From Ischnura elegans (lineage: Eukaryota; Arthropoda; Insecta; Odonata; Coenagrionidae), in the NCBI RefSeq assembly GCF_921293095.1, contig NC_060253.1, positions 82,683,992-82,747,991 on the forward strand: a stretch of 64,000 nucleotides of DNA, in the 5' to 3' direction. The position numbers and the translations under genes were made by a program. Position 1 is the stretch's first letter, and the number at the start of each line of letters is the position of its first letter. Under the pieces are notes generated by a model. The model worked only from the letters and a program-made list of their open reading frames with translations, had not been told where the DNA came from and searched no databases. Of the stretch, positions 42,206 through 53,924 are shown in pieces.

Positions 42206-43130
42206 AATACTTTTTAGGGTTTTGATAATCTGTTGCAGTCATTTGTCATTTTCCAGAGAAAAATGGCGAAGAAATGATTAAAGCATGTTGCAACGATGAT
42301 TGAAGTTTAGCAAATGGCCAAATGCGACAGCCGAGGGGAAATAACTATTTTTAAACTATGAAATCTTATTAAAAATATGAGGGGCAAGTACTTCATTCCT
42401 CGGGCCAACATCCTTAACTGGCAGAAGTGCTTTTATAATAATATAAATAAAATTCCGTCTTTCTCAACTACGCAGATAGTCCTTTGGCTCGCGGGTGCGG
42501 TTTGCATGTGATGGTCTGTGGACGCTACTCCACGGCTACCATCAGTTTTTTTATGCGGTGACGAGTTCGGGAAAAGTTCATACATATTATTTTTCGGACA
42601 TACGGTTGCAGGACGTACAAAAGATAGGTTTTTCAAATCCAATTTTTTAAAGTTGATAAAGGCTTTGATAATCCAAATTTTTAAATAGTTCTCATGGAGG
42701 TATTTAAATTAGGGTACGAAAACATCTGTAGTATTTTATGGCCGTAAGTCGATGTGGTACAAATATGGGAGCATATTACGGAATGAAAATAAAGTGAGAA
42801 AAGAGAAGTCTTCAATAACTTAAATGACTTAAACTTTGTTTTCCCACAGATTTTTTTTATCACGACCAAGGTTTCCACGGTTTGACTCATCTTCTGGTGG
42901 AACTTCTAACTAACTCATCTTTCGTCTAACGTCATCTTACGATCAAACGTCATCTTTCGTGGTCGTGAGTCGATAACAATGATCGTGAGTTAATAAAAAT
43001 TTCGGTGGAAAAATAAAGTTTAGGTTATTCATTCAACTCGCCGGATACCAACAACTTTTCTAAAGCGAGTAATAATTATAATATGGTTCGCCGCCTAAAG
43101 TTCCATGGTTATAATCGTGCTCAACGGCCT
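42206..43130. other. unassigned; contains a ~60-bp repeat also at 43135
   Basis: Sequence at about 42460-42520 (CTTTGGCTCGCGGGTGCGGT then TTGCATGTGATG) recurs at 43140-43190 at the left edge of the CpG block. A TAACTCATCTTTCGTC-like short motif cluster lies near 42910-42965. No gene recognised. Confidence 0.45.
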
Positions 43131-43189
43131 TCTCAATTACTCAGATGGTCGTTTGGCTCGCGGGTACGGTATGCATGTGATGCGGTCTG

Positions 43190-43600
43190 TCGTCGCAACT
43201 CAATTTGACGCGCCTCGCTCCCCCGTTCGCGGAGAAAGACGGACCCCTGCCTGCTGCTGCCTCCCCTCTTCCCCCCTCCTCTCCTCCATCGCCCCTCCCC
43301 TCCAGGCGTAAGCGTAGGTTCGCCCGTAGTCTCCTTTCCAGTCTTTCTCTCTCCTCCGCCGAATACCTCGACCGCTCCGCGCTCCGACCCGCAGTTGTTT
43401 CGCGAACGCCGTCAAGACGGGTCAGAGTTCGCATTCGTTCGGAGAGCCCCGCCCCCGCCCACACGAGACATCGTAACTTCTTTCGCCGCGTCGGGACGCG
43501 CTTTTGATCGCGGAGACCTTACCCACTTCACCGCAGAAACTGCTGGCCCTGATGCCGTATTCACTCAACGGACACCCCGCTAGCAGCCGATACAATGGGT
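43190..43600. promoter_or_regulatory. CpG-rich island, candidate promoter / first-exon region
   Basis: By eye this is the most GC- and CpG-rich block in the window (Pro/Ser/Arg-rich frames on both strands are a by-product of C-rich sequence such as CCCCTCTTCCCCCCTCCTCT). It is followed 0.7 kb later by a strong donor sequence. I infer a promoter or 5' UTR for a gene on the plus strand whose coding exons are outside or unrecognised. The frame 43205-43507 (100 codons) has no recognisable domain and I do not call it a protein. Confidence 0.45.
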
Positions 43601-43754
43601 CTGTGGCAGGGGATGTTAGGACACCTGTCGGAATTCTAGTGGCGCATTCGTGAGCTTCGAAGATTGCCGACTGATTGATTGAATAGCATACTTTTTGACT
43701 CGAACACTTTAGCTAGTGATTCGAGAGATCATACATGGGGCCGTAGGTAAATGG

Positions 43755-44115
43755 CTGCACTGCAGAAGGAGATTGTCCTCTGAACTGTCTGTCCTTCCCT
43801 TTTTTCCTTGGTCTTCTAGGAAGGGGAAAGCACAAGTTTTGAATCATCAAAGTCCCAACACTACATCAATGTAGTGATCAGAGAATTCAGAGCCCTAGCA
43901 GAATAGGACTGAACTGTGGCAGAATTTTGTTTTTTGGAACTCTTCGATGTTCCCTTTTTTCCTTCGTCTGCGAGGAAAACATAACTTTTAATTCATCAAA
44001 GTCCTAACATCAATGTAGTGACTATAGAATTCAGGGGCCGTGTTGAATAGGACTGAACTGTGGAAGGAATTCCTCTTCAGGACTCTCTGCTTTTCCATTT
44101 TTTTCTTCGTCTACA
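43755..44115 (+). repeat. tandem triplication, period about 145-155 bp
   Basis: Three units each contain a CCTTTTTTCCTT(C/G)GTCT block (about 43798, 43956, 44098), and two have ATCAATGTAGTGA and GAATAGGACTGAACTGTGG in the same order (43901 and 44047). It lies between the CpG block and the splice donor, and could be part of a 5' UTR. Confidence 0.65.
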
Positions 44116-44320
44116 AGGAAGAGGAAAGAACGCGACGCAGGGGCAGACTTCAAGCGGTTCTTCCCACGCCTGTGTCCGTCCTTGCTCGTGGAGCCCATTT
44201 CTCCCGGCCAGCGGACCACCTGTTCCCCGCGAATTGAAGGCTCTGTCGCCGCTGGCCCTGAGCTGATCCTACCCGGCCCTGGAAGAGGCTCCGAACGCGG
44301 TAAGTAAATCGTCCCATTTA
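44116..44320 (+). promoter_or_regulatory. GC-rich exon-like end with consensus splice donor
   Basis: At about 44299 the sequence CGCG|GTAAGTAAAT matches the donor consensus (GTAAGT). GC-rich sequence precedes it and AT-rich sequence follows, the composition step of an exon-intron border. No acceptor partner or conserved protein frame was identified, so a non-coding first exon is the most economical reading. Confidence 0.35.
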
Positions 44321-45400
44321 AACTCAAGTCGACCTCTAGGAGCATCATTCAGATTCAAGCCGTGAACCCCTATCTTAAATCAAACGGTTTAATTACCTGG
44401 GGTTGAAATTTACACGCCGTACATGTTTGTATGTGATGGAGCCGAAGCAAATCAATGCTCGCCTTATTTTCCAGTTTTCTTCCCAGTCATTGCATTTATA
44501 AAGAGTAATAAGGATTTCTAATTTCGTAGCGGAGTGTGAGGTTTGAGTCGCGGATAAGCCTCATCCTTATTTTCTGCGGACGAATGCGCCTTATATTTTG
44601 CCCTAATTGAATGCTACTCTGTTCAAAAAAATGATTCCGTTGGTTAGGGGTTAAATTTATCCAAGAGTTTCAGGAAACATCACCAGAATTAAAGGAAAAT
44701 TTTTTGCCGTTGAAGTTATGGCTGTTTACTACCGAAATTTAGATTAGGGAATTTGTGTGGTGAATGTTAGTGACTTCTCTTTTGTAATTTATTGATGACA
44801 ATTACTAAAATTTTTTTTTCCTTTTTCTACTGGGGGCGCATTTTATCTCAAATGTTGCGTTAGTATACTACAGCAATTTTATGACAGTTACTTTTCCGAT
44901 AGGTTAATGCCTTAAGGATCATACCAAGTTTAAAAATAATATTATTCCCATATTTTGTATTGTTTAAAACTTTAAATATCGTATTTTTCACATCGTCATA
45001 TTGCATCGTATCACCTATTACGGTGAATCTACTGGAATGTTAGGTAAAGTGTATCATTATTATTGTAAACAGATCGTGCAGCTAAAGGAAAACGACTCTA
45101 TTCGTACGAAATTGCACACAAGTGACCTTTATTCTGAAGGTGTGAACGTCTTACGGCGCTTTTTCGGGCCTTATTCCTCGTGAAATTACTTAGTTCGCTA
45201 TTTGATGTGTATTTTGCCTTGCAAAAATGCTTTTCTACAGCTTTCAAGACAGATTTTGTGCATGTGAAACTCTTCACACGGACTCTTGTTTAGACCATCT
45301 GTTGTCCTGTACTGTAAAAGCTCTGCTAAAAAGACACTTTCCTCAGGGCCTGAGGCTTAATTCGTCCTTAAAGAATATTTTTTTGTTACAAACTCCCTGT
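44321..45400. other. unassigned; possibly intronic
   Basis: AT-rich, no recognised repeat. A 60-codon frame at 45001-45183 has no known match to me. Confidence 0.4.
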
Positions 45401-45406
45401 TTGTAA

Positions 45407-45850
45407 GTGAATTGCGTCAACAAAAGAGGCGTTAATGAATTGGGAGGAGATAGATAATGAGAGGACCGTCACGTAGAGTTTTAAGAAAAGTACTCCTGTT
45501 TCCAACTAAGGCTTGAGGCTATCCATTTGAGTCCGATCTATTTTTTGTGCTTTGCGGTGCGGAAACGTGAACGCTGCGAACAGAGGGCGAGAGAAGGCAG
45601 GAGATGTAAGTGTGAAGAAGAATGGAGAACTCCAATGGACGGAGATGATAAAGAACGAAGAAGTGTTGGACATAGTGGGTGAGGAAACTTTAGTGGAGAT
45701 TTGGAGGGCCTGGAATCAGCGAGTATTTAGACGGGAGGGGATGCTAAAAACCGTAACGGGGAGATTGTTTGGTAATTAAGGGGTAGATGTAAAAGAATTG
45801 GAGTTATAGATGAAAGGAATTAGGCCTTTCTGGGAATTGAACTGGGAAGA
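45407..45850 (+). pseudogene. LINE-A-like reverse transcriptase C-terminal fragment, frameshifted
   Basis: Pieces in different frames give ALRCGNV.-to-CGAETWTLRTEGERR-type sequence (about 45545-45590), MIKNEEVLDIVGEETLVEIW (45640-45705) and RREGMLKTVTGR (45735-45770), the order NEEVL...GEE..L...REGLLKT.I.GR of LINE-A relatives. Several frameshifts; no catalytic part. Confidence 0.65.
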
Positions 45851-45937
45851 TCAATTTAGGGTTAAGTTTGAGTACAGGTGATTCGCAAAATGCTCCACAT
45901 AAATATACCTTTATCAGTAAAAATATTGGATATGATA

Positions 45938-46045
45938 CATTGTCGGACTCGGTGGTTGTGGGGATTAGTCCTCGACTACCATACTGAAGGTCGCAGGTTC
46001 GCGTCCCAACTGGATAGGTTGCCCCTTCCAGGACATGGGCTTGTG
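45938..46045 (+). mobile_element. SINE-C, tRNA-like head
   Basis: GGACTCGGTGGTTGTGGGGA carries an A-box-like block and CGCAGGTTCGCGTCCCAAC a B-box-like block, 41 bp apart, followed by a CCTTCCAGGACATGGGCTTG body. A weaker relative may lie at 30795-30960. No intact cloverleaf. Confidence 0.5.
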
Positions 46046-46232
46046 TGATCGTCTATTGTTTATTGTTTAAACTCCCGATGTAAAGGCCTCATTGTGCTGT
46101 TTTCGGGGGTGTTTGAGATAAATCAATTTAAATTGAATTAAAATTGAATTACCTTTACTCTCTGTTTTCGATGAACATAGTAGAAATTTTCGTCGTATCT
46201 GCAATTCATATGCGGAAGCACCTACATAGTAG

Positions 46233-46855
46233 GAATGGGGTTGGTGTGCTCGGCGGAGTGCTGGCTTTTCACCCACCTTGTGGGTCCGGGTTCAAATCCC
46301 GGAGGTGTTGGAGATTCTTTTCAGTGACTGCCCGATCTCGGCTTGAGTGGAATGTGGAGAGTACTTTGAGCAAAACACTCCGTCTGTCGGATGAAACGTT
46401 AAGCTGTGGTTGGCACCTTTTGTTAAGAGCAGGCTAGTTCCGACGCCGTGTTTCTCTCCATCCTTCCTTCTTGATATGGTATTAATGATGTCGATCCAAG
46501 CGATTGCTTCATAGGCAATACCTCACGTACAGCACTCCGTCCGTCGTATGGGACGTAAAACCGTTCTCCCTTGTCGACTTTCGTTACGAACAGGCTAATT
46601 CCGACGCTGGATTTCTCTCAATCCTTCCTTTGTTGATATGCTATAAACGATGTTGATCATATAGAGTGCTTTGTGGGGCATACTTAAGGTACAGCACTCC
46701 ATCCGTCGGGTGGGACGTTAAGCCGTAGCACCCTTGGCGCCTTTCATTAAGAGCAGGCTAATTTCGACGCCGGGTTTCTCTCCACTCTACCTTCCCTACC
46801 CTTCTCTCATTCCGCAAATGACCTCAGCTATCGTTCGCCTCGTCCAAACACCATT
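46233..46855 (+). mobile_element. SINE-A copy 3, three internal units
   Basis: Head: TGTGCTCGGCGGAGTGCTGG with B box GGGTTCAAATCCCGG. The body unit (CACTCCGTC...GACGTTAAGC...TTTCTCTCCATCC) occurs three times, starting near 46373, 46531 and 46690, about 158-160 bp apart, joined by the TTGATATG...ATGTTGATC linker. The normal 3' end (GCAAATGACCTCAGCTATCG) appears once at the far end. The tandem growth is inside the element, not a whole-element dimer. Confidence 0.85.
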
Positions 46856-47064
46856 CCATATCAGGATTACTGACTCCCGATGCATTTTATATAACTCCAC
46901 TAGTTTTTGCGAAAGTGGCGAGTGCAAACATAATGCCAGCATTAATCATCTCAATGTTTTGCTCAAGTCTCTGAAAAGGCCGCTCCGTTCGAACATTTTG
47001 CGAAACACATCGTAGATTTGGAATGTGATTTCGTGATCATTGGTTCCGTCAACTACCACGGCGA

Positions 47065-47200
47065 AAAATCCACAGAGAAAAAATTATTTGCCTTGACCAG
47101 GATGATTTTTTCCTCTATGGATTTTTCGCACAATTTGTGCATTGCGGGTAACTCCCGTAAAAGTTATCACCGTGGTTAGTCCCGGTATACTTAAAACTAC
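47065..47200. mobile_element. SINE-B derivative, foldback
   Basis: GCGAAAAATCCACAGAG and its inverted partner CTCTATGGATTTTTCGC flank a tRNA 3' remnant (TTGCCTTGACCAGGAT). The tail GCGGGTAACTCCCGTAAAAG then CCGTGGTTAGTCCCGGTATA matches 26241-26343. Most of the tRNA head is missing. Confidence 0.6.
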
Positions 47201-48930
47201 CACAGCGTTATAATGAATGGTATCGTTATTTAAGAGGATTTCAATAGCTCTGGTTTACGTTGATTATCTTCTGATTATCAATTGACTCTTTATCTTTTGA
47301 AAGTTTTCAAAAAATGCTTGACCTCTTCCTAATTAATATGGTGTATTTAATCCGCACATCTTGAGAGTTCTTTTCGTTAAAGTTTTAAAGTAAGTGTATT
47401 CAGTATTTTGAATCTTTTTCTCTTCACGATCACATTGTCTGTCGTTTAAGTAAGGACGTTATCTTTATGCAAAAACCTACCGTTAGCATTCAGTATGCTA
47501 TCAAAAGATTATGCAAAGGAAAACACTCGGTATTTATGTTTCAAAACGTGCTGTAAATGGATTTACGTAATGTATTGCAACTACTATCAACGATGAATTG
47601 AAAGGAACCGTTAGAGTAATTTATATTTTGTGTTAATTTTGGCAATTTCTAGGACATAATGATCATGTCATCTACCTTTTGTTCACTCACTCAGTCCCTT
47701 AGATAAGTTGGTTTGGGTGGGTGAGGATGCAGCTCACCACCAAGTAAGTCATGGGCGTGTGAATTCCATGCAATTGGGTTAAGCGAAGCAGTTCTGTTCC
47801 CTGGGCTTCCTTACGCTGAGAGAGCTTTTTTCGGAAGTGTTCGAACCCTAGGCCTTCCAATCAGCATTCAACGCCACTGAGTTCCCAACTTCAATCAGAG
47901 TCAATAAGATATATTTCAACAAATACTTCTTATATTACCTGCCTGGAGATAATAGCATTTCATTTACTTTTCCTCGTTAGCCAATTTTCATATCACCCCA
48001 TTGATTTGCGAACTGACGTTATTGGAAAATTATCTAGCTCCTGAAAAATGCATATTATTTAATTTTCTTATTGTTAGATTTTTCATTTATTTAAAACCTG
48101 TCGAAGAATATAGGGTCATTTGAATCTTTTCCTCTTCACGATCACTTTAAGCTTAAAAGGACGCTACCCACACAGAAGGACCTGTCGTTTGCACCAAGTA
48201 TGATAGGTTAAAATTTAAGGGAAGACGGTCGGCGATTTTATTGTGAATCATCGTGTATCCACGTCTATTATAACTCTTCCGCTCTCGCGGCAATTTCCAC
48301 CTTCACACCCAGAAAGCTCAAGCCCGATTCTATAAAACGTCAGGCGTTACATAGACAAATATCCATATAAAAAATTCTTTTGTTTATATAGAAAGCTAAA
48401 TATTGTGGAATAAATACCGTTTCATCAGGAGGGATAAAAATTTATCTAGCCTCCAGTGTAAATGCGAAACTACCTAGAAATATTTTAAACAAACATTTTT
48501 ACATGGGATTTAACTCGAGGCCGACATATTGGCACCTTGAGCATATTAGTTGGAATCAATTGTTATCAACCAAGAATTGAAATGAACCGTTATAGCATGT
48601 ACTTATTTTTTCGTTTGCCTTTTTTCTCATCTATTAATTGATTTTGGGACTGCCGTCATTTGAAAATGCCCTCACTAGTGGTTTAATTTAAGGACGTCTC
48701 TAATTATCGCAAATGTCAGCACCCCATACTCAATTATTCGTCGCTTATTTTCTGCTCCCTCTATCAACGAGCACAAATAGATGGCCATCTCTTGCGGGCG
48801 AGCGGAATTTCGGAATGGATTCCCATTATAAACAGATGCGGAAATTTCGCACCATCGTTCGCAATCCCAAGGTTATATCCAGCCGCATGGAGTTACCGAA
48901 TTGGGAATATCGCCTCGCGTAGCCCTGAAT
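47201..48930. other. unassigned, with one repeat R1 relative
   Basis: About 47675-47770 (GGGTGGGTGAGGATGCAGCT then CACCACC) is a diverged copy of repeat R1. A B-box-like GGGTTCGAACAC on the minus strand near 47840 may be part of the same family. Nothing else recognised. Confidence 0.4.
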
Positions 48931-48940
48931 TCAAAGTTGG

Positions 48941-50253
48941 TTTCGCTCTTAACATTCATTCACTCAAGTTACTCAACCCTTAAGGTTTGTATGGATCGGT
49001 GAGGATAGTGCTCACCCCAGACTAAACTACAGGTGTGTGAATCGCGAAACTCGGATCGTTCTGCCTGTCAGCGACTCTAATGATGACTTTTGTATACTCA
49101 GTAGAATGGACGATTGATGACTACCTATTTAGAAGCCAACTGGGGAAGCCTGGGGTGTAATATTTGTGGGATATTGAAGTTTCGCCCACCTGTGTAATGT
49201 GTATGCCATATTACTGAAACTTAGGATATAAGCTCTCTCTATACCGCCGCATGGAGTTAAACAATGGGGAATACCGCCTATCGTAGCCCTGAATTGAATC
49301 TCGCCATCTCGTATTTTGAGGAATTTATTTTAAATTTCGGATTGCCCACCCGACTATAGAACCCGCGACCTTTTTGATAAATGTCCCAACGCTGATTCCT
49401 TGGGCCGTCACGTTCTTCCCGTAATAGGAGTGTTCAGTATACTTGTTGAGATCATCCTAGGGGACTGTGTAAAAGAGGCCCAAATCCACCCTGTAGAAGC
49501 TTCATTTATGTCGCCACTTTGGCCGAATTTTAATCAGTTGTCAAAAATGTCCGCTACGCGGCGTAGAGTGCAGAGTGATCCGTTCCTTTTATGTAGATCA
49601 TTTAGTTTATTTATTTAAATCATTTTTCTCATGCAGCCGTGACGCCGATTTGTAGTGAAAATGTTTTTAAAAAACATGAAATTAGACAAAATACAATAAC
49701 AAAATGAAAACAAAAATAATAAATCAGGGAAGAGGAAAAAATTTTTTAGCTGACAGATGGGACACAGGTTGTACGGTGAAATTGCTGCATGATTGGTAAA
49801 AAGGATCGACGATCGATCAAAAAAACCTCCGATAAAACGCCACAAAAAACGTCAAAACGTAAACTACTCCGGTTTAAATGATAAACACCGCTTTAAGGAA
49901 CTTAGCTCTAAACTACTGAAAGGTCCGAGAAACAAAGTACATGTAATTATCACGAAAATTCTAAAATACGCTACATTACAACCAATTGCAAACGAGAGAC
50001 AGGAAAAATTGATCAATAGTAGGATCCGGCTCTAGATCGCCACTAGATTACTTTTTGAATGATTTGCAAATAAGTGCTGTAGCTGGAGTTAAATCACGTT
50101 TGTCACATGAAAATGGCAATAATTTGGTTTCACTCTCAACATTCATTCATTCAAGTTACTCAACCCTTAAGGTTTCTATGGATCGGTGAGGATAGTGCTC
50201 ACCCCAGACTAAACTACAGGTGCGTGAATCGCGAAACTCGGATCGTTCTGCCT
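48941..50253 (+). repeat. repeat R1, two close copies
   Basis: 48941-49068 and 50124-50253 share more than 120 bp at high identity (GGATCGGTGAGGATAGTGCT, ACTAAACTACAGGTG, GAAACTCGGATCGTTCTGCC). The GAAACTCGGATC part also matches repeat family U at 34.9 kb, linking the two families. Confidence 0.7.
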
Positions 50254-50760
50254 AAGGTCAGCCTAAGTACCGGAACAACGATGGTATTAACTTAAAAGTG
50301 AAAGATTGCAGTTTGCACATTCTGTGCACTCTTGTATTGCTTTTAAGCCTCGAGTGAATCCGGTTTAGAACAGAAAAAATTGTGACGAAAAAAGCTTGGA
50401 ATAATTCTTTTTTTGGATCACGCGGATAATTTTAACGACACTTTTTGTCTGCGGTTTCGCTCAGTCATTATAATTTTTAAAATAGATAGCCTCGTAGCAT
50501 TTCATTTTCTCATCACGATATTTATTTATTGAAATCATTTTTCACGTGTAGGTAGCGGTGACGCTATTTTAATGTGAAAATTAAAGAAAAACATGAAATG
50601 AGACAAAATGTAACATCGATACAAAAACTAACAATGAATAAACCAGGAGAGATAGGAATGAATTCAATTAGCTGACAGATGGGACACAAATTGTACGGTA
50701 AAATTGTTGCATGATAAGTAAAAGGGATCTCGATGGTGGAAAGGAGTAAGTTTAGAGGAC
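49607..50760 (-). repeat. repeat R2, two close copies
   Basis: 49607-49800 and 50515-50740 share GCTGACAGATGGGACACA, TTGTACGGTGAAATTG and AAACATGAAAT blocks. On the minus strand both encode SPYNLCPICQL / LPYNLCPICQL, flanked by hydrophobic residues; with only two copies I cannot say whether this is coding descent. R1 and R2 alternate (R1, R2, R1, R2), but with different spacings (1,183 and about 910 bp), so this is not a simple tandem duplication. Confidence 0.55.
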
Positions 50761-51241
50761 AGAAGAGGCAATGTAAAGGTGAGCACTTGGTTGGGGAGAT
50801 CGTGGGAATAGGCAGATGGATTACGGAGAGCGAACGGGTGATCGAGTTGGTATTGTAAAATTCAACAAAGGAAGAAGTTCCGATATGGAGTTGATTCTCA
50901 ATATTTATCATATAATATTTACAAGCGTGAGGAATAAAATTGAAAAGTTATAAATGCGGAGGATCACTTCAACATGAATATAAATTTCTGTTAACAATCC
51001 TAATTATAGCTTGGAATTTGATCGTTCGCAGAATTTTAATTATTTTTTAAGGTTGTTTCTTAAAGTAATAATAACAATTCTTCATTTAGATAAGGAATTC
51101 AAATAAGCTTTACAAAAAATCGACACCTGTATATGAGATTTATTTAGCTGGAACTACCTTCCCATCATCGCGCGTGGAATACAAATTTTCACTTTTGACG
51201 ACTAAAACGTAACGATTACTCGCACGAGCATATTAATACTA
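50761..51241. other. unassigned
   Basis: No feature recognised. Confidence 0.4.
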
Positions 51242-51510
51242 AGGTATTTGAAGTAGGTGACCGACAGCTGAGATCATTTACGCCATGAGGGATGGGTGGA
51301 GAGAAACCCGGCGTCGGCATTAGCCTGCTCTTAACGATGGTCGCCAAGAAGACCACTCCACGGACGGAGTGTTGAGGTTGACTTGTCCTCCGCACAACGC
51401 TCAAACTGAGATCGGGCGTTCTCTGAAAATTCTCTACCACCGCCGGGATTTGAACCCTAGTCAAATGGATGGAAAGCCAACACTCATTCTACCATATCAA
51501 CCCGATCCCC
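51242..51510 (-). mobile_element. SINE-A copy 4, one internal unit
   Basis: Minus strand: GGGGATCGGGTTGATATGGT head, B box GGGTTCAAATCCCGGCGGTG, single body unit with CCGGGTTTCTCTCCACCC, and the ATGATCTCAGCTGTCGGTC 3' end. Confidence 0.85.
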
Positions 51511-52555
51511 GAGCTTACTATTCATTTCTATTACTAGGAGTAGATTACACGTAGAAATGATTTTTATGTGTCAAGTAAAAACTGCCAATGATGTGATTTG
51601 CTGACAGCATTCCAATAAATTTTACCTCTAAGCATAACGTTACTTATAGAAGCAATCGTCAAAGTTGTATGTCAGTAGAGCAAGGAGGAAAACACCAGTA
51701 TAGACGGTCTACTGGAAGCTAAGAATGAGGTAATTTGCTGAATTGGCTGTATTTTAAATTATTAATAAGTATAAAAGCGTTGTAATTTTTCCTTCAGCAA
51801 GAGATTTTATTTTAATCATGAAAATGTTATCGAAGGAAATCGTTCTATTGCTCTGAATTGCTTTCGATCCTGAATGAAAATTTCCTTTTGAAAAACTTTT
51901 GTGATTTATGTTGACTGATTTTACTCAATAGTATCTTGATTGCGAATTATAAAAAGCACTTGCAGTGAGGTCAAACCACCATTTTAGAGGTTTATCAACT
52001 GTAATTGAGTTAAATAATATATACTAATAGTAATTGAATAGCAACATGCGCGATATAGACGGAATAATATTAATTTACGATGCTCTTATGGCAACTCGCA
52101 AACTAGAATCAGTAACCGGGTAATTAAAATTGATTAACTGTAGAAAAAACTATGATGGTAACGCTAAATGCATGATGCAGGCATCATTTTTGCGGCCTAA
52201 TCTCGTATGTGTACTTAACTTTGAGTTAATAATAAAATTTTAGGTTTTAAGTCCTCTGAAAACGGAATTTAGTCCCATTATTTACCAGCGTGCATGAAAT
52301 GCACGGCGGGTTTGTTGACTGACGGATCAGCTAATGCGGGAAAGGATGTTATCGGCGCAAACGTTAAACCAAATGCATGGGATGTTGTGATTCGGAGGTA
52401 AACTGTTAATGAAGTTCAGGTCTTGCACATTATTTGAATTCAAAGTTAATAGAAGCGCTAAGTGATAGTCCCAACGAATCTACATCCGCTATATCATAGC
52501 AAACTAGTCTTGCATTTAGATTGCTAATTTGATGAAATAGTGCATCTATCCTTTG
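51511..52555. other. unassigned
   Basis: AT-rich, no feature recognised. Confidence 0.4.
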
Positions 52556-52755
52556 CGTTATCGTCATCAACACAACAATCCTAATATTGGGTTGGCGCAG
52601 CTCTGTACTCAATTCTCCTATCATCAAAAATTTTCACATCTGCGTATTATTGATTTTAACGTCCTTCTTTACCTACTCAATATTTTTTATTTGTTGTTTT
52701 CCTTTCTGTTCTAGCCATCAACTTGCACCTCGACGATTGTCTTAAGAGGATATGG
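52556..52755 (-). mobile_element. LINE-A 3' fragment
   Basis: Contains the 3' signature (GCTGCGCCAACCCAATATTA on the minus strand), the GTGAAAATTTTTGATGATAG equivalent of the KRLAD region, and the TTAAGACAATCGTCGAGGTG region. No open frame. Confidence 0.65.
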
Positions 52756-53279
52756 TCAATTAAGATTATTTAATTTTCACGTTCCAATTCCATATCTTAG
52801 CGGAGGAATTGGAAGATATTTGGAGGAATTAAAATTTCACTTGAATGCATTTTATTCATGATAGTTGTGAGGTGGGCAACTACATTTTTTTTAAATTTCA
52901 TGTATTTTCCGTTTACTGTTACCGTCGTTTTACTCATTCATTTCACCTTTTACCTAAGTTTGAGTCAACAACGACAATTTCAGCGGACCTTTTATCCATT
53001 TTTCATACTTCTTGATCAATTCCCTTCGGCCATGAACCATGTCGTCCATAAAGCTCTAGCTGAGTCCTGCTTTTCTTCGATCCGCTACTACATTTATAGC
53101 GCATTTTTTATTAGTTTTATCGTAAATTAAATGAGAATGATTCGAGATGAAATTCTTATTTATAAATGAATCATTACGCACGCGTTTAGATATTGTATCA
53201 CATCCAGATAGTCTGCAATTTTCTAATGCATTTATCTTCATTAAATTTCAGATGACAAGTAAAATTTTGACGTCTTGTA
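52756..53279. other. unassigned
   Basis: A 90-codon hydrophobic frame at 52858-53130 has no recognised family. Confidence 0.35.
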
Positions 53280-53582
53280 TGGGTATCAGGATGAAGTGAT
53301 GGCTAGAGTGTTGGCTTCCCAACCGCTTGGTCAGGTTTCGAATTCCGACGGTGGCAGAGTACTTTCTCAAGACCGATACGTGCTTGAATGTTGTGTGGAG
53401 GACATTTCAAGTTCAACACTCCGTCCGTCGGATGGGACGTTAAGCCGTAGTCCCCTCGGCGCCTTTCGTTAAGAGCCCACTGATGTCGCCGCCGGGTTTC
53501 TCTCCGCCCGTCCTTCCATACCATTCCCTCTTGGTGCAAATGACCTAAGCTGCCGGTCGCCTCCTTCAAATACCATAGCAAT
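53280..53582 (+). mobile_element. SINE-A copy 5, one internal unit
   Basis: Head TGATGGCTAGAGTGTTGGCT, a mutated B box (GGTTTCGAATTCCGACGG), body ACTCCGTCCGTCGGATGGGA, CGTTAAGCCGTAGTCCCC, and 3' end AATGACCTAAGCTGCCGGTC. Confidence 0.85.
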
Positions 53583-53761
53583 AGTAAGCTCGTGCGAGTA
53601 ATCGTTACATTTTAGTCATCAATCAATCAATCAAGTTCAAAATGTGCCCATAAAGGGATGAATGGAGGTTAAATTCCACGCGCGCTGCTACTCCTCACGT
53701 TTGTAAATATTATATGGTAAATATTTTGAATAAACTCCCTATCGGAACCTCTTCCTTTTCT

Positions 53762-53822
53762 GAATTTTACCCTCCCCTCATGGCGTCAATGATCTCAGCT
53801 GTCGGTCTTCTCCCTCAAGTAC
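53762..53822 (+). mobile_element. SINE-A 3' end fragment
   Basis: CCTCCCCTCATGGCGTCAAT, then GATCTCAGCTGTCGGTC and a CTCCCTCAAGTACTAG end; the head is missing. Confidence 0.6.
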
Positions 53823-53924
53823 TAGAAATAGAAAATAGAAATTAAAGTAAAAATGGACTATAGCGCTAAAAAAACGTAAAAAAAACAGTGGAGGATATTG
53901 GTGTTGGCAAGTGTGTAGTAGGAA

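Noticed and set aside
43205..43507. 100-codon Pro/Ser/Arg-rich frame in the CpG island
   Set aside because: Open frames of similar length exist on the opposite strand; composition reflects C-rich sequence, with no domain. Kept as a CpG island only.
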